DNA of 64,000 bases from NCBI GenBank assembly GCA_964019155.1, contig OZ025243.1, positions 32,746,028 through 32,810,027 of the forward strand, in the 5' to 3' direction. Source of the DNA: Osedax fenrisi (taxonomy: Eukaryota > Annelida > Polychaeta > Sabellida > Siboglinidae). Positions 42,476-51,288 of this stretch are shown here, piece after piece. Each line of letters opens with the position of its first letter. Position 1 is the stretch's first letter. The position numbers and the translations under genes were made by a program. The notes under the pieces are model-generated. The model was not told where the DNA came from and ran no database searches. It worked only from the letters and a program-made list of their open reading frames with translations.

Positions 42476-42929
42476 CTAAAATTAAGTATTTTATGTTTTT
42501 ATATACTTTATTTAATAATTTAATAGTTTATTATAATTAGAATTTAAGAGTTTTAGGAGGTTATGGTATATAATCCGCACAATTTATACATTATATATTG
42601 AATATCATTGGTGCAACTTAGTAGTATATATTGGGAAAAATATTATATGAAAAACGATATAATATATTGTATCACTATTTATTAGTATCATGGCTCATGT
42701 ACTATATGAGGTAATAATAAATTATTAATATAGTAATATATGGTACCTAAACAAAATATCTGCGAATTTTTAAACCCTACGTTTTGAATACCCGCAACAT
42801 TTTGTATTCGAATTAGTTATTTTATAATAGCGTAACTACATATGTATATATATATATATCACGAAATATACATGACTATCCCAAGCAACCAAACGCGTTG
42901 CGCGTCAACTTAAAATATATAACAACGTT
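42476..42929. other. AT-rich spacer
   Basis: No gene or repeat recognised. A short patch with acgcgttgcgcgt (about 42,893-42,905) is imperfectly palindromic. Confidence 0.5.
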
Positions 42930-43263
42930 CCACCAGTGTATATATTATGGGTCAAATAAACACTTTGGATATAATTATTTTATTTATGCAATATATGTTC
43001 CAATTTTGTATATTTTATAAGTCAAATAAACACTTTGGATATAATTATTTTATTTATGCAATATATGTTCCAATTTTGTATATTTTATTGGTCAAATAAA
43101 CACTTTGGATATGAATATATTATATATTCAATGTATGTTCCAATTTTGTATATTTATAGGTCAAATAAACACTTTGGATATCATTAATTTATGTATTCAA
43201 TATATATTCAAATTTGTATATTAATATATACATTTGTATAAGTCAAATAAATACATTGGATAT
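42930..43263 (+). repeat. 70-bp minisatellite
   Basis: The motif gtcaaataaacactttggat starts at 42,951, 43,021, 43,091 and 43,160, and a diverged copy at 43,242. Spacings are 70, 70, 69 and 82 bp. Units also share atgttccaattttgtatatt. The first two units are nearly identical and later ones diverge. Non-coding. Confidence 0.95.
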
Positions 43264-43510
43264 TACAACAGCGATATCTATAGTGAAATATTATATTTTA
43301 TAAAATATATCTCTTATCAATAAGAATTATTATTAATAGAATGTTATATCAATATAATTGTATAATATATACATACGCACACACATACATACACATACAC
43401 AAACACACATATATATATATATATACCATCTATTAATGTTAATTTATACAATTATTTCTGTTTAATATTTCTGTGATTTATTTCACATCCCACATTAAAG
43501 TACTAATGCA

Positions 43511-43534
43511 CTAATGAACTAATTAGTTCATTAG
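43511..43534. repeat. 24-bp perfect palindrome
   Basis: The half-site ctaatgaactaa is followed directly by its exact inverse, with no spacer. It is one of several perfect inverted repeats within a few kilobases. Function unknown. Confidence 0.9.
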
Positions 43535-43657
43535 TTTGTAAATAACCATTATTATAATGGAATATGTATATAAGATATAATTAGGTAAAATAACTATAAA
43601 TAATATGATTAATACGAAATAAATATTAGATATTTTCTAGTTTTTCTACTACATATC

Positions 43658-43785
43658 TATAAATAGAGGTTCATAGAATTCCACGAATGTATTATATCAT
43701 ATATGTCGTAAATACTGTATGAAATGAAGCATTACGAAAAGTCACGCTAATTGCGTCACCCACCACACCCAGTGCGCAGGTAAGT
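43658..43785 (+). promoter_or_regulatory. Candidate core promoter plus splice donor
   Basis: Seen: tataaatag at 43,658-43,666, and 113 bp after it a near-consensus donor, gcgcag|gtaagtg, at 43,779/43,780. Between them the sequence becomes G+C-richer (gcgtcacccaccacacccag). A first exon starting about 25-30 bp after the TATA box and ending at the donor would be roughly 90 bp, probably untranslated, since no ATG frame runs through it. In AT-rich DNA a TATAAATAG match is cheap, so the donor is the stronger half of the evidence. Confidence 0.3.
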
Positions 43786-43790
43786 GTGTT

Positions 43791-43827
43791 CATCGATATA
43801 AAGAAAGTGACTTTCTTTATATCGATG
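43791..43827. repeat. 37-bp near-perfect hairpin, 18-bp arms
   Basis: The left arm catcgatataaagaaagt is followed by one G and then its exact inverse. The structure begins 10 bp after the candidate donor at 43,780. It could be a small foldback element or a cruciform-forming site; nothing in the sequence decides. Confidence 0.92.
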
Positions 43828-44050
43828 AGTGTGTTATTGTGGAAATTGTGTTTAGCGCGAAAAGTGATATTAACGGTATTGATTAATTACTTCATTATTT
43901 GATAATTCTTCCTATGTATTAAACTTCCTATATTGACAATTTATCAATATTTAGATTGTTTATTACAAGTTGATTTAATAAGGTAATATAAAATAGTATT
44001 GTTAAATATAAAAATATAACATATATAATTGATAGGTGTTATACTTTATC

Positions 44051-44097
44051 ATAGAGCTAGAGAAAAGTAGTACTACTAGAAAAATCTCTAGCTCTAT
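44051..44097. repeat. Hairpin with 13-bp arms and palindromic loop
   Basis: Arms atagagctagaga and tctctagctctat are exact inverses around a 21-nt loop that itself contains the palindrome agtagtactact. The right-arm sequence tctctagctctat also occurs in the hairpin at 47,415-47,445, so the two may belong to one small foldback family. Confidence 0.88.
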
Positions 44098-45169
44098 ATC
44101 CTTTATGCATAATTATATATTAATAGTATGGGATGTACTAAAACGGAGTTTAATCAAGTTGTAATTTTATAATATTTATTTGTATATAATATACTTAATT
44201 TTATAGTTTGATAATATATATATATATATATATATATTATATTTTATAATTTATATATTATAATCAATAATTGATATTAAATATTCAAAATAATAATGTA
44301 TTTATAGTACAAATTTAGGTTTTAAAGATTTTTATTAATATGTTGTTGCTCAGTTGTAATTGTATAACAATGCATAACCTTGCATACATATACCAGTAGT
44401 AATTTAAATACATTCAAAATTAATGTGTTTACTGCAGTAATAATTTAATAATTAGTAATATATCCTGTTATAATATACATATACCATTAGTACTACATGT
44501 ATATTATAAATCGGCATTCAAGTCGTATATATAATTAGTAATTAAACTTAATATTTTAATATAAGGAATTTTTACTCAATTTTGTAAAACTATTTACAAA
44601 AATATATTAAAACATAATATTTTAACATAAGGCATTTTTTTAGAAATGTATGAAATAATCATATTAATATTATACTATATTATACCATATTATACTATAT
44701 ATTATATATAATATCAAAGTGTCAAATTATGTTTAACATGTGTAAATATGTATTATGCATTATTATAAAATTAAACTGGTTTACAACTAGGCAAATAAAA
44801 ATTAATAACAATCTTTAAAACCTAGAATTTTAAAATAAATACATTATTATTTTGATCATTTAATATCATTTATTTATTATAATATATAATATATATTATA
44901 TATATATAGTATACAAATATTAAATTAAGTATATTATATACAAATTAATTATTTATCAATACTTATTATTAACTAATAACAATTAATTATATATTATTTT
45001 AATAATTATTCAATTCTAATTTATTAATTAATAATTATTTATCAATAATTATTATTAAGTAATACTAATTAATTGTATATTATTAATTATTAATTATATA
45101 TTATTTTAATAATTATTTAATTATAATTTACTAATTATATATTATTTTAATAATTATTCAATTATAATT
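44098..45169. other. AT-rich DNA without recognisable gene
   Basis: Mostly A/T with an AT microsatellite near 44,216-44,236. From about 44,880 it grades into taataattat-type subrepeats that resemble the AT-rich half of the 540-bp tandem units. Confidence 0.55.
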
Positions 45170-47033
45170 TACTAATTATTAATTATTTATCTATACTTAT
45201 TATTAATTAATAACACTTAATTATATATTAATAATTATTAATTATATATTATCTTAATAATTATTTATCAATAATATTTTTTTAGTAATAATAATTAATT
45301 GTATATTAGTAATTATTATTTATATATTATTCTAATAATTATTACGCGCTAAGTTAGGTGAATATTATTATATTTAACTTATGACTCACTAAACATGAAT
45401 AATGCTCATAAGATAATTTACTATGCACACATTTAACTAGGTCAGCAAGGGATTATAATTATACAATGTTTGCTTGATTACTATGCATTTATATTCACAT
45501 ATAAAAACATGTGTACAGTGTACGACGTACACTGTACGTCGTATATACACAGATATGCGTGTAACCATATATGGTATATTAAGTATATAATATACAAATA
45601 AATATTATACTATGTATACTATTATTCAATTATAATTATTAATTAATAATAATTAATTGTATATTATTAATTATTATTTATATATTATTTTAATAATTAT
45701 TTAATTATAATTTACAAATTAATAATTATTTATCAATTCTTATTATTAATTAAACACTTAATTATATATTAATAATTATTAATTATATATTATCTTAATA
45801 ATTATTTATCAATAATATTTTTTTAGTAATAATAATTAATTGTATATTAGTAATTATTATTTATATATTATTCTAATAATTATTACGCGCTAAGTTAGGT
45901 GAATATTATTATATTTAACTTATGACTCACTAAACATGAATAATGCTCATAGATAATTTACTATGCACACATTTAACTAGGTCAGCAAGGGATTATAATT
46001 ATACAATGTTTGCTTGATTACTATGCATTTATATTCACATATAAAAACATGTGTACAGTGTACGACGTACACTGTACGTCGTATATACACAGATATGCGT
46101 GTAACCATATATGGTATATTAAGTATATAATATACAAATAAATATTATACTATGTATACTATTATTCAATTATAATTATTAAGTAATAATAATTAATTGT
46201 ATATTATTAATTATTATTTATATATTATTCTAATAATTATTTAATTATAATTTACAAATTAATAATTATTTATCAATTCTTATTATTAATTAAACACTTA
46301 ATTATATATTAATAATTATTAATTATATATTATCTTAATAATTATTTATCAATAATATTTTTTTAGTAATAATAATTAATTGTATATTAGTAATTATTAT
46401 TTATATATTATTCTAATAATTATTACGCGCTAAGTTAGGTGAATATTATTATATTTAACTTATGACTCACTAAACATGAATAATGCTCATAGATAATTTA
46501 CTATGCACACATTTAACTAGGTCAGCAAGGGATTATAATTATACAATGTTTGCTTGATTACTATGCATTTATATTCACATATAAAAACATGTGTACAGTG
46601 TACGACGTACACTGTACGTCGTATATACACAGATATGCGTGTAACCATATATGGTATATTAAGTATATAATATACAAATAAATATTATACTATGTATACT
46701 ATTATTCAATTATAATTATTAAGTAATAATAATTAATTGTATATTATTAATTATTATTTATATATTATTCTAATAATTATTCAATTATAATTTACAAATT
46801 AATAATTATTTATCAATTCTTATTATTAATTAATAACACTTAATTATATATTAATAAATATTAATTATATATTATCTTAATAATTATTTATCAATAATAA
46901 TTTGTTAGTAATAATAATTAATTGTATATTAGTAATTATTATTTATATATTATTCTAATAATTATTACGCGCTAAGTTAGGTGAATATTATTATATTTAA
47001 CTTATGATTCACGAAACATGAATAATGCTATCC
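45170..47033 (+). repeat. Tandem array of ~540-bp units (three full, two partial)
   Basis: The anchor attacgcgctaagttaggtg starts at 45,341, 45,882, 46,422 and 46,964, giving units of 541, 540 and 542 bp. Units are almost identical, so the amplification is recent. Each has a G+C-richer half with a 25-nt inverted repeat (gtacagtgtacg, one A, then its inverse) at 45,513, 46,053 and 46,593, and an AT-rich half of degenerate taataattatt subrepeats. The fourth unit breaks off at about 47,033, where the sequence switches from aataatgct to atccgggatcg. No coding frame spans a unit. Confidence 0.97.
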
Positions 47034-47098
47034 GGGATCGCCTCCGGTATCGTCTTCGTGAATGCCATGTATCTGTATCATTGTTGGCCAGCTTCTAG
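47018..47098 (+). pseudogene. Short coding-like segment related to the exon at 47,206
   Basis: From an ATG at 47,018 the frame reads NAIRDRLRYRLRECH and continues to TAG at 47,096-47,098 (26 residues). The atgctatccgggatcg block is shared with 47,316-47,331, in the corresponding frame (YAIRDRKS). The ccggtatcgtcttcgtgaat block is shared with about 48,206-48,225. These shared pieces indicate a duplicated coding-like module cut by the end of the 540-bp tandem array. Probably a fragment, not a gene on its own. Confidence 0.35.
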
Positions 47099-47205
47099 TC
47101 CGACAAATTGAATAGTCAAGATATAGAAGTTAGAAGTTAGTATACACATATAAGTATTATAGTGTCATGATAATTGATGTATTAATATACAATTTATAAT
47201 TTCAG

Positions 47206-47383
47206 GATAATTAAGATCATCAGTAGTTTTCTTCCTGCTTGGCTAGATGAATATCTTCATGAATATGTTCAAGATCATCTCCGTTACCGCACTAGACGTC
47301 CTCCGTATGCTATCCGGGATCGAAAATCTATATGTATAAACTATTACCGGTCTTTGTATAATTTTAATCCCCTGATGACCTAG
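47206..47383 (+). CDS. Exon-like open segment (58 codons), hypothetical terminal exon
   Basis: Seen: an acceptor-like tataatttcag ends at 47,205. After one base, a frame runs 58 codons to TAG at 47,381-47,383. It reads SSFLPAWLDEYLHEYVQDHL, then RYRTRRPPYAIRDRKS, and ends in a Tyr/Asn-rich tail. The region is G+C-richer than its surroundings. A related copy at 48,132 shares about 45 bp of upstream intron-like sequence (ttaatatacaatttataatt) and keeps EYLHEYV in the same phase after its own acceptor. That conservation of phase favours an exon over chance. I do not recognise the family. Donor exons upstream are not identified. Confidence 0.42.
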
Positions 47384-47414
47384 ATTAATATACAATATGA
47401 TGCAATATAGTCAC

Positions 47415-47445
47415 AGAACTAGAGAGAAAGTTTCTCTCTAGCTCT
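47415..47445. repeat. Hairpin with 15-bp arms (one mismatch)
   Basis: agaactagagagaaa, one G, then tttctctctagctct. The right part matches the hairpin at 44,051-44,097. Confidence 0.85.
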
Positions 47446-47588
47446 ATGAATATAGTACACATGTTAAATATTGGTATGTTGATATAATTATATTCGTATA
47501 TATATTTAGTAATAGGGTGTACATGATATACCTAACTTAGGTAAGCTAAGTGTATATAAATTCGCATATATGTAAGTTATAGTATAAC

Positions 47589-47702
47589 ATGACGACCTTG
47601 CCATTACCAATGATGCCCTCATCTTCACCCCTGATTCCTGTAATAGTCACACCTCTACCTAAAACCACCATTGGTTCAACATACACCTATATTCAGTTGT
47701 AA
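47589..47702 (+). CDS. Small Pro/Thr/Ser-rich open frame, 37 codons
   Basis: ATG at 47,589 to TAA at 47,700, beginning MTTLPLPMMPSSSPLIPVIV, in a G+C-richer patch. The composition is unlike random AT-rich translation. No signal peptide, domain or splice evidence that I can defend. Could be an exon, a micropeptide or chance. Confidence 0.2.
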   Translation: MTTLPLPMMPSSSPLIPVIVTPLPKTTIGSTYTYIQL

Positions 47703-47757
47703 ATTACCTCCTACACACGATGTTCATTTATAAAGTATGCCGCCCGTCATGTATAGC

Positions 47758-47760
<3 letters not shown>

Positions 47761-47798
<38 letters not shown>
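47761..47798. repeat. (AT)n microsatellite
   Basis: About 38 bp of pure AT dinucleotide. Confidence 0.97.
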
Positions 47799-47800
<2 letters not shown>

Positions 47801-47834
47801 TGTTGCTATCAGTAATGGACCAGTCTGTACAGCT

Positions 47835-47864
47835 TAGCATAATGGAACGTTCCATATTATGCTA
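47835..47864. repeat. 30-bp imperfect palindrome centred on ggaacgttcc
   Basis: tagcataat and attatgcta flank ggaacgttcc, with a two-base AT asymmetry on the right. A related piece, cgaacgtcccattatg, follows at 47,879-47,894. Confidence 0.8.
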
Positions 47865-47897
47865 ACTAACTAGATATCGAACGTCCCATTATGTAAC

Positions 47898-48083
47898 ATG
47901 TTTACTGCTTTAGGAATCATGTTGACGCACGCACTGCGTGTGTGCCTAGGGAACGCAGCCCTCCCTGATTGGCTAAGGGATAAATGTACCACGCGATACC
48001 TTGCACCTGTTTGCACTTGTATGGTCCAGCTAGTCTATTATTCATTATATACAACTAGTTACAGTATACATATATACATATGA
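47898..48083 (+). CDS. Cys-containing open frame, hypothetical
   Basis: ATG at 47,898 to TGA at 48,081. The first ~42 codons are coding-like (HALRVCLGNAALPDWLRDKC, then TTRYLAPVCTCMVQL) with local G+C enrichment. The last ~18 codons are Tyr/Ile noise, so a real exon would end near 48,030. The part C-x3-Y-x4-C resembles the Cys/Tyr spacing in the exon-like segments at 40,890 and 50,740. No obvious donor is found at the expected end. Unrecognised. Confidence 0.25.
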   Translation: MFTALGIMLTHALRVCLGNAALPDWLRDKCTTRYLAPVCTCMVQLVYYSLYTTSYSIHIYI

Positions 48084-48131
48084 TTGTGTCATCATAATTG
48101 ATTTATATTAATATACAATTTATAATTTTAG

Positions 48132-48201
48132 AATAAACAAGATGATCTTCCTGCTTGGATATGGTGAATATCTCCATGAATATGTTAAAGATCATCTCTA
48201 G
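48132..48201 (+). CDS. Exon-like segment related to 47,206
   Basis: An acceptor-like tataattttag ends at 48,131. After one base the frame reads INKMIFLLGYGEYLHEYVKD, two more residues (HL) and then TAG at 48,199. The upstream ~45 bp and the EYLHEYV-DHL core match 47,206-47,280. Differences there are few and the acceptor phase is conserved, but the copy lacks three codons near its start and stops right after the core. After the stop, ccggtatcgtcttcgtgaat matches 47,045-47,064 out of frame. Either a shorter paralogue or a decayed copy. Confidence 0.35.
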
Positions 48202-48500
48202 GATCCGGTATCGTCTTCGTGAATTTCGAATATATATATATATATATATCTGGAATTATACACTGTGCTATTTAATGAACAGAAACCTCTATATTCGCAT
48301 ACTATATACTATATATGTATATTATGATCATATATGATCATATATGTATACATACTTATATTATTATCATTATAAATATACCCTTGCATTCCCAGTTTAT
48401 TATTATATATATTATTCACGTGTTATATCATATCCGTATTTTGTGTATTGTTCCTTGTAATAAATGAATGAATTGTTATAAGTTTCTTTTTATTGTGTAT
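48202..48500. other. AT-rich spacer
   Basis: Contains the end of the shared module (to about 48,225) and a (TA)n run at 48,228-48,250. No gene recognised. Confidence 0.5.
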
Positions 48501-48775
48501 GGGTAAAAATATACCTTCCACTAGGTGTTTAATTATGGGTACAAATATACGTTCCACTAGGTGTTCATTAAGGGTAAAAATATACGTTCCACTAGGTGTT
48601 TAATCATGTGTAAAAATATACGTTCCACTAGGTGTTTATTAAGGGTAAAAATATACGTTCCACTAGGTATTTAATTATGGGTAAAAATATACGTTCCACT
48701 AAGTGTTATTTATGGGTAAAAATATACGTTCCACTAGATTTTTATTTATGGGTAAAATAATACGTTCCACTATTG
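48501..48775 (+). repeat. Minisatellite with alternating 36/35-bp units, 8 copies
   Basis: The motif gggtaaaaatatacgttcca starts at 48,501, 48,537, 48,572, 48,608, 48,643, 48,679, 48,714 and 48,750. Spacings strictly alternate 36, 35, 36, 35, 36, 35, 36, so the real unit is a 71-bp dimer. The conserved core is acgttccactaggtg. An inverted copy of that core (cacctagtggaac) lies outside the array at about 48,832-48,844. Confidence 0.96.
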
Positions 48776-48779
48776 ATTT

Positions 48780-48905
48780 TTTGTATGTAAAAGGAAACCG
48801 TTTATCTGCTCACACACTACCTGTGATTCGACCACCTAGTGGAACATATTATTTGACCTATAATGTTACGTTGCGGCAACTAGTTTCTGCTTGCTTGGGA
48901 TGCAG
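48780..48905 (+). CDS. Exon-like open segment ending at a strong donor
   Basis: A frame open across the end of the minisatellite becomes protein-like from about 48,782: VKGNRLSAHTLPVIRPPSGT, then LRQLVSACLGC. It ends at tgcag|gtatgtaaac (48,905/48,906), a near-consensus donor, in phase 2. G+C is locally raised. The next exon-like acceptor downstream in compatible phase is at 50,339; splicing would place CLGC next to LFCLACYSKR. The intron would contain the LINE fragment at 49,091. The 5' limit of the exon is unclear. Unrecognised. Confidence 0.35.
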
Positions 48906-49043
48906 GTATGTAAACAAAATACACACGATTGACATGCATTAATGCAGGTATTTTTTTACAACTGTTAATTGGTATATATATTGTTAATTTAAAGATTATT
49001 AATTTGCGCATTAGAATATCTTACACTACATTTATTTGTATTC

Positions 49044-49048
<5 letters not shown>

Positions 49049-49090
<42 letters not shown>
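49049..49090. repeat. (TA)n microsatellite at LINE junction
   Basis: About 42 bp of pure TA; the LINE fragment starts immediately after it. Confidence 0.95.
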
Positions 49091-49091
<1 letters not shown>

Positions 49092-49804
49092 CTTGGCAAC
49101 TTGAACTAGCAACGTCCAAATGTAAAGTTATGCGTATTGGTAATTGTATCAACAAATCAAATTATTATATTAATGATAATTTATTAAAATATTGTACATA
49201 TTATAAAGATCTTGGTATAATATTCACAGATAATCTAAAATTTTATACTCATATATCTGAGATATGTTCTAAAGCATATAGAATATCGAATATGATATTT
49301 AGATCTTTCATAACTAACCAGTACTCTCCTTTAGTATGTGCATACTTAACATATATACGACCAATTCTAGAGTATGGTTCTTCTGTATGGAATCCTCATT
49401 CTAACTATATTGGGTATAATGACTTACTTGAAAAAATGCAAAGAAATTTTACTAAAAAATTATTTTATCGTTGTAATTTATCATATTTAAATTATTCTGA
49501 TCGATTAAAATTCTTAAATTTACATTCACTCTCCCAATGCAGAACTATTGCCGATCTTACTCTGGCTTATAAACTCATCAAAGGATTCGTTGATGTGCCG
49601 GTGTCGGACATTATGAGTACATACGTATCATCTAGCAGGGGCCCGTCAATAAAGATAAGGAGAATGAAATCAAGGACCAAACCACTATTCAACTACTTTG
49701 GTAATAGAATATCTTCAGATTGGAACAAACTACCCGATCTGATATTACAATGTGAAACTGTTTCTTCTTTTAAAGCCTTAATGATTCGTAGTATAATTAG
49801 ATGA
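49091..49804 (+). pseudogene. 5'-truncated LINE: reverse-transcriptase C-terminus
   Basis: Seen: the frame is already open at the TA tract (WQLELATSKCKVMRIGN from 49,094) and continues to TGA at 49,802, about 236 codons. Motifs in order: YKDLGIIFTDNLKF, then SKAYRISNMIFRSF, then YIRPILEYGSSVWNPH, IEKMQRNFTKKL-like (LEKMQRNFTKKL), YSDRLKFLNLHSL, and a C-terminal WNKLPDLILQ. Known: this is the thumb and C-terminal region of non-LTR retrotransposon reverse transcriptases (jockey/CR1 type). The catalytic FADD box and endonuclease are missing, cut by the (TA)n. The remaining frame is intact, so the insertion may be fairly recent. A 3' untranslated region probably follows to about 50,000. Confidence 0.88.
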
Positions 49805-50338
49805 ACAGAATTATCTAATTCACTGTATTAATTATGCTGGTTTTGATGTCAGGATATGTCAACACCACTACATTAAGGGAATGACCAACCCTTGGGGCCT
49901 GATCCACCTCATATGGGTTATCCAAACTCTAACCCGAGACCTCCGATCTTAATCGGTGTTATCTTTATGGTGGAGATGAGAGTTCTGATTTTATGTTATG
50001 TTGTTTTCTTTTTAATTCATATAATATGCTCATATTTGCATATAATATTCATATATCTTATGTTCGGCATGCATAAACCAAGGCGTTTTTTTTATTAATT
50101 ATAAACCTATTATTAATTTTTGTACCATGTCGTTTTGGGTTTCAATTTTTATCTATTTTGTCTTCATTATTTTTGTTTATATATTTATTTTTTGTTTACC
50201 TAATAAACCTTATATTATATTATTATTATATATGCATTAATATATAAACATAATTTATTTATGGAATTTCATATATTATAATGTATTATTAATATAATGA
50301 TAACACAATTTACAATTTAATTATAAACATTATTATAG
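49805..50338. other. Probable LINE 3' untranslated region, then AT-rich DNA
   Basis: About 49,805-50,000 is G+C-richer (cttggggcctgatccacc and similar) and probably belongs to the upstream LINE. No poly-A tail or target duplication found. The open frame at 49,892-50,098 is hydrophobic noise at its end and not called. Confidence 0.45.
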
Positions 50339-50426
50339 ATTATTCTGTTTAGCTTGTTATAGCAAACGATTAGCTGATGCTAATGAAACACCATGCGAAT
50401 TGGGTTATGATCTATACTTTAAATGA
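50339..50426 (+). CDS. Exon-like Cys/Tyr segment with stop codon
   Basis: An acceptor-like aacattattatag ends at 50,338. After one base the frame reads LFCLACYSKRLADANETPCE then LGYDLYFK and TGA at 50,424-50,426. The composition is clearly protein-like inside AT-rich DNA. The one-base phase is the same as in the exon-like segments at 47,206 and 48,132, and is compatible with the donor at 48,905. No family recognised. Confidence 0.35.
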
Positions 50427-50739
50427 ATATATATATATATATATAGTACATATATGTAATACAAATAATTTATAATATGACATACACCTGATTATCATAT
50501 TATCTAATTATTAAATATAGAAAATCTGTATCGAATACTTTTAAACATAATTCAACTATGCATATAATATCCTATTTATTTCAATTATATTCAACTAATT
50601 ATATAAATACTATTTAAATACCATTAAATATATTATTATATATATCATGCAATATTAAATTATACTATGGTTCAATATATAATATATTAGTGATTATCGT
50701 ACATATTCTAATACATATAATACTAATTTTGGCGCATAG

Positions 50740-50825
50740 GGAATTTCGATGAAGATTTTGAATTCATATTATGCCAATTTAATATTAAATATTGTAATAT
50801 TGCTTTTAAGATTGCTAATATGAAG
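50740..50825 (+). CDS. Exon-like microexon candidate, 28 codons
   Basis: Bounded by ggcgcatag| (50,739) and aag|gtatat (50,825/50,826). The frame reads NFDEDFEFILCQFNIKYCNI then AFKIANMK. It has a C-x5-YC spacing and charged residues. Acceptor phase differs (two bases) from the other segments, and the donor is in phase 0. Could be a microexon or chance. Confidence 0.25.
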
Positions 50826-51288
50826 GTATATTACAAATACATAAACATACACATACTCACACACACACACATACACATATATATATATATATATACATTA
50901 ACAATACCGCCCTAATGTTTACAATTATAGTCAACTTCACCCGTAGATATTTTTATCCGGTTGAAATCGTTTAAGTTTCTATTTCATGAATAAATATATA
51001 AATATTATATAATAATAAATATGAGAAATCGACTCGGTCATATATTGCTTCTAGATAATGTCATTAGATAAATAATTACCTATATAGTTATTGTGATGGT
51101 TTTTATTACTATCTTTGTACGACTCTATATATTATATTTACTTTTTAGCACAAAATGTAATCTATTTTATATATTAAATTGTTCTATTATAAATAATAGA
51201 ATAATAGAAAAATAAGATAAATGTAATACATATAGTAACAATATAATAACAATAAATAATATAATGAGTATTATAAATAAAGTAACTA
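50826..51288. other. AT-rich spacer with a short CA/TA microsatellite
   Basis: A (CA)n-(TA)n simple repeat lies at about 50,843-50,895. Otherwise no gene recognised. Confidence 0.55.

Noticed and set aside
49892..50098. Plus-strand open frame after the LINE fragment
   Set aside because: Within the probable LINE 3' untranslated region; the second half is hydrophobic AT noise.
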